Positions 23,681 to 25,666 of a stretch of DNA of 25,666 bases are shown here, one piece after another. Position 1 is the stretch's first letter; every line of letters begins with the position of its first letter. A program made the position numbers and the translations under genes. Under the pieces are notes generated by a model. The model saw nothing but the letters and a program-made list of their open reading frames with translations. It was not told the DNA's origin and made no database searches. This DNA is from Deltaproteobacteria bacterium (GTDB taxonomy: Bacteria > Desulfobacterota > Desulfobacteria > Desulfobacterales > SURF-7): assembly GCA_019307665.1 (NCBI GenBank), contig JAFDJC010000004.1, positions 1 to 25,666 of the forward strand, written 5' to 3'.

Positions 23681-24384
23681 GTGGCGCCCACAATCATCAC
23701 CATAACAACTATTTGGTATTTAATGGCTGCAATGGGATTTGCGCCGGCGAGAATCTGACCGGTCATCATCCCTGGAATAAATACCAGTCCCACAGCCATC
23801 ATGGAATTGATTGATGGAATCATTCCAGCCTTCATGGCACTTCTAACAACTTCCTGGCTCGCCTCTTTATAATCAGCGCCATGGCACAGTTTCATTTCAA
23901 TTTCACTTCGCTTCGTTCTCAGGTCACCCAGCAAACGTTCCAATGCAATGGCAATGGCATTCATGGAATTACCGATTACCATGCCGCCAAGTGGAAGAAA
24001 ATACTGGGGTTTCCACCATGGCTTGACACCGACAATAACCGCGGTCACCATGAATGATACGAAAAAGAAACTGATCATCATAGATAAAAATGTGGGAAGG
24101 AAAAATGATATCTGTTTTTCTTTAATGCGCCCGTAAATAGTCCTGGCAGCAAAAAAGATCATGAGCGTAAAAATCGATAAGACCAGCAGCATATTATCAA
24201 TATCAAATATTATTTTGAGGATATAGCCCATTAAGAACAGCTGGGCAAAGGTCCTCAATGTACCGATTAAAAGATCCCGCTCCAGTTTCAGGGCATGGAA
24301 AAATGATGCTATACCGGCAATCAAAATAAAAAAGAGCCCAAAGCCGAGTTCCAAAAATCCGATATCTACGATTCCCGGCGTCAT
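23593..24384 (-). CDS. fetB: FetB-like ABC transporter permease (UPF0014/YbbM)
   Basis: This 263-residue integral membrane protein of the UPF0014 family has about seven hydrophobic segments. Signature stretches are LRTFAQLFLMGYILKIIF, a cluster around GGMVIGNSMNAIAIALERL and RSAMKAGMIPSINSMMAVG, and MTGQILAGANPIAAIKYQI. E. coli FetAB exports iron and protects against oxidative stress, and an iron or other metal export role is inferred here. The start ATG overlaps the ATPase stop by four bases (ATGA), showing tight coupling. Its 3' end lies inside direct repeat copy 2, converging on hicA with a gap of only four bases. Confidence 0.93.
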   Translation of the reverse strand: MTPGIVDIGFLELGFGLFFILIAGIASFFHALKLERDLLIGTLRTFAQLFLMGYILKIIFDIDNMLLVLSIFTLMIFFAARTIYGRIKEKQISFFLPTFLSMMISFFFVSFMVTAVIVGVKPWWKPQYFLPLGGMVIGNSMNAIAIALERLLGDLRTKRSEIEMKLCHGADYKEASQEVVRSAMKAGMIPSINSMMAVGLVFIPGMMTGQILAGANPIAAIKYQIVVMVMIVGATTIGTLSVVLIVRKLCFSPGHQLLLRPEK

Positions 24385-25040
24385 TCAACCTCCCTGATTT
24401 GACCATCCACCAATTCCAAAACAACTGGTGTTATCTTTTCCGGTTCGAATTTTTTATGGCTCACCATTATCACGGTCCGACCGGATTCATGGAATAATCT
24501 TTCAACACTTGATTCAACAATACGGCAGCTTTCCTCGTCAAGGGCACTGGTTGGTTCGTCAAGAAGGATGACTTCCGGTGAAAGCAGTAATCCCCTGATA
24601 AGACAAATGCGTTGAAGCTGTCCCACCGATAAAGCTGTGGCGTTATGGTCCAGATTAATATTTTTAAGACGAAACTCATCCATGAATTCAACTAATTGAT
24701 TGTCATCCGGTTTTTCTGAATCGCGGTTGCTTTTAAAGTCAAAGGGCAAAAGAAGATTATCCTTCACAGAGCCGTTAATCACAATGGGGATCTGCTGAAT
24801 ATATAAAATTGACGTGCGAAGCACTTGTGGAGCATAAGATTGCAAAGGTTTACCTTTAAAGCGTATTTCTCCGGTCTGAGGCTCTTCCAGCCGGTTCATC
24901 AGCTTAAGCATACTTGACTTGCCTGTGCCTGAGTGACCCTTTACCAAAGAAAATGTACCTTGAGCAAATTTCAGGGATAAATCCTTGAAAAGAGTCTGGC
25001 CGTCAGGATAGGAAAAGGTGACATTTTCAAATTCTATCAT
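24381..25040 (-). CDS. fetA: FetA-like ABC transporter ATP-binding protein
   Basis: This 219-residue nucleotide-binding subunit has Walker A GHSGTGKS (residues 35-42), a Q-loop around ILYIQQIP, signature LSVGQ (137-141), Walker B with VILLDEPTSALD (157-168, catalytic Glu162) and the switch His in MVSHKK. It would energise the UPF0014 permease encoded directly downstream. All motifs needed for ATP hydrolysis are intact. The gene is transcribed away from ssrA. Confidence 0.94.
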   Translation of the reverse strand: MIEFENVTFSYPDGQTLFKDLSLKFAQGTFSLVKGHSGTGKSSMLKLMNRLEEPQTGEIRFKGKPLQSYAPQVLRTSILYIQQIPIVINGSVKDNLLLPFDFKSNRDSEKPDDNQLVEFMDEFRLKNINLDHNATALSVGQLQRICLIRGLLLSPEVILLDEPTSALDEESCRIVESSVERLFHESGRTVIMVSHKKFEPEKITPVVLELVDGQIREVE

Positions 25041-25093
25041 GTGGTGTTTTGGTTCCTCAGTTATTTTCCTGAATCATACGAATCCATCATTCA

Positions 25094-25122
25094 TTAATAG
25101 TATCGCTTTTCTATAATATCAA
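25094..25122 (-). promoter_or_regulatory. Possible promoter of fetAB
   Basis: On the minus strand TTGATA (25122-25117) and TATTAA (25099-25094) are spaced by 17 bases, about 55 bases before the fetA start. It lies back to back with the ssrA promoter in the 190-base gap, which holds no gene. Confidence 0.4.
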
Positions 25123-25156
25123 TATTTTTCAAGGACAAATTGTCCCGCTACAATCC

Positions 25157-25185
25157 TTGACAAAAAGCTTTTCTGATACTATTAT
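25157..25185 (+). promoter_or_regulatory. Sigma-70 promoter of ssrA
   Basis: A consensus -35 TTGACA (25157-25162), a 17-base spacer and TATTAT (25180-25185) precede the tmRNA gene. Transcription would begin near 25192, leaving a leader of about 40 bases to be removed by RNase P. Confidence 0.75.
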
Positions 25186-25230
25186 TATGGTACTTTGTAT
25201 TCTCTGCGATCCAAAGGTTTTCTTCATTCC

Positions 25231-25582
25231 GGGGGCGAAATGGCTTCGACGGGGATAAAGAAGCTCTGGCTGCATACCGAGTCCCACCATCTCGTAAAAG
25301 GGTGGATCATAAAGATAATCGCAGACGATTATAACTACGCCCTGGCTGCATAGATGCCAGCGTCCCTCCTGGTTTTGCCTGCAAACCCGGAAAGGACGTC
25401 GACTAGCAGGATAACCGGATCTGATTGCCTGTATCAAAACCGGTGAAAATTTAACAGGATAGCTGCTTAAGTACCCTGCCTGGAGGAGACTTAAAACAGC
25501 GAAAGCTAGAATTCAGGCTATGTATGTAGACGCCTTTGCGGAATATTTTCGGACGCGGGTTCGACTCCCGCCGCCTCCACCA
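25231..25582 (+). ncRNA. ssrA: Transfer-messenger RNA (tmRNA)
   Basis: This one-piece tmRNA of 352 bases acts with SmpB to rescue stalled ribosomes and tag their products. The conserved 5' end GGGGGCGAAATGGCTTCGAC and the 3' end GGGTTCGACTCCCGCC then GCCTCCACCA form the alanine-tRNA-like domain. The first seven bases GGGGGCG pair with CGCCTCC before ACCA, including one G-U pair. CCA is encoded. The tag reading frame lies at 25321-25353. No clear terminator with a U-run is visible in the 84 bases after it, up to the window end, and nothing else is seen there. Confidence 0.97.
25321..25353 (+). other. tmRNA proteolysis tag reading frame
   Basis: GCA GAC GAT TAT AAC TAC GCC CTG GCT GCA TAG encodes ADDYNYALAA and a stop, so the added tag is alanine (from charged tmRNA) followed by this peptide. 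The ALAA end is the usual ClpXP degron, and the Asp-Asp-Tyr start resembles tags recalled from Desulfobacterota. Confidence 0.9.
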
Positions 25583-25666
25583 GAACCCCCTCCCTGTATA
25601 TCCTTATCCATCCCTCAACAACCCCTAAAATACAGATAATACAGCAATTTAAACCCTCCGGGCACT

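Noticed and set aside
25129..25437. 102-residue minus-strand frame over the tmRNA gene
   Set aside because: It is antisense to a highly conserved structural RNA and has no homology that I recognise.

Overview
The window looks like a chromosomal segment of an anaerobic, fatty-acid-oxidising member of the Desulfobacterota, most likely Desulfobacterales-like. The signs are a long acyl-CoA beta-oxidation operon rich in acyl-CoA dehydrogenases, a gene that needs UGA read as selenocysteine, a minimal PTS (HPr and enzyme I without an EII), and a tmRNA tag (ADDYNYALAA) of the kind I recall from this group. The lineage is inferred from gene content, not from a marker phylogeny.

Positions 1-10653 (all minus strand) form one apparent operon. 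In transcription order it encodes a hydratase 2 (MaoC)-SDR-SCP2 fusion; an archaeal-type HMG-CoA-synthase-like/DUF35/SDR/SCP2 four-part fusion; an SCP2-type thiolase; three acyl-CoA dehydrogenases; and an acyl-CoA synthetase cut by the window edge. Together these supply activation, dehydrogenation, hydration, 3-hydroxyacyl oxidation and thiolysis. Two multidomain proteins carry near-duplicate SDR-SCP2 modules, resembling a rearranged peroxisomal MFE-2. The thiolase lies beside an HMGCS-like + DUF35 protein, as in the archaeal thiolase/DUF35/HMGCS complex, but the HMGCS nucleophile cysteine appears to be glutamine.

Positions 10654-17471 hold a divergent alpha/beta hydrolase (+). Facing it is a minus-strand operon encoding a 1394-residue PEP/pyruvate dikinase-like protein without the PEP-utilising TIM barrel, a long GAPDH and a small membrane protein.

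Positions 17553-20154 (minus) hold an N4-cytosine-type DNA methyltransferase, a small lipoprotein and a LOG-family phosphoribohydrolase, then a 155-bp MITE-like repeat. Beyond it lies a short gene hidden from ordinary ORF calling: a 75-residue glutaredoxin-like selenoprotein with two in-frame UGA codons, each followed by a bacterial SECIS-like hairpin.

Positions 20352-25582 hold ptsH-ptsI-smpB (+), then a hicBA toxin-antitoxin pair bracketed by 95-bp direct repeats, a convergent fetAB-type ABC transporter (-), and ssrA (tmRNA, +) with a good sigma-70 promoter. One copy of the direct repeat is the 3' end of fetB and the other is a fetB fragment after smpB, so hicBA appears to have entered with, or caused, duplication of the fetB 3' end.
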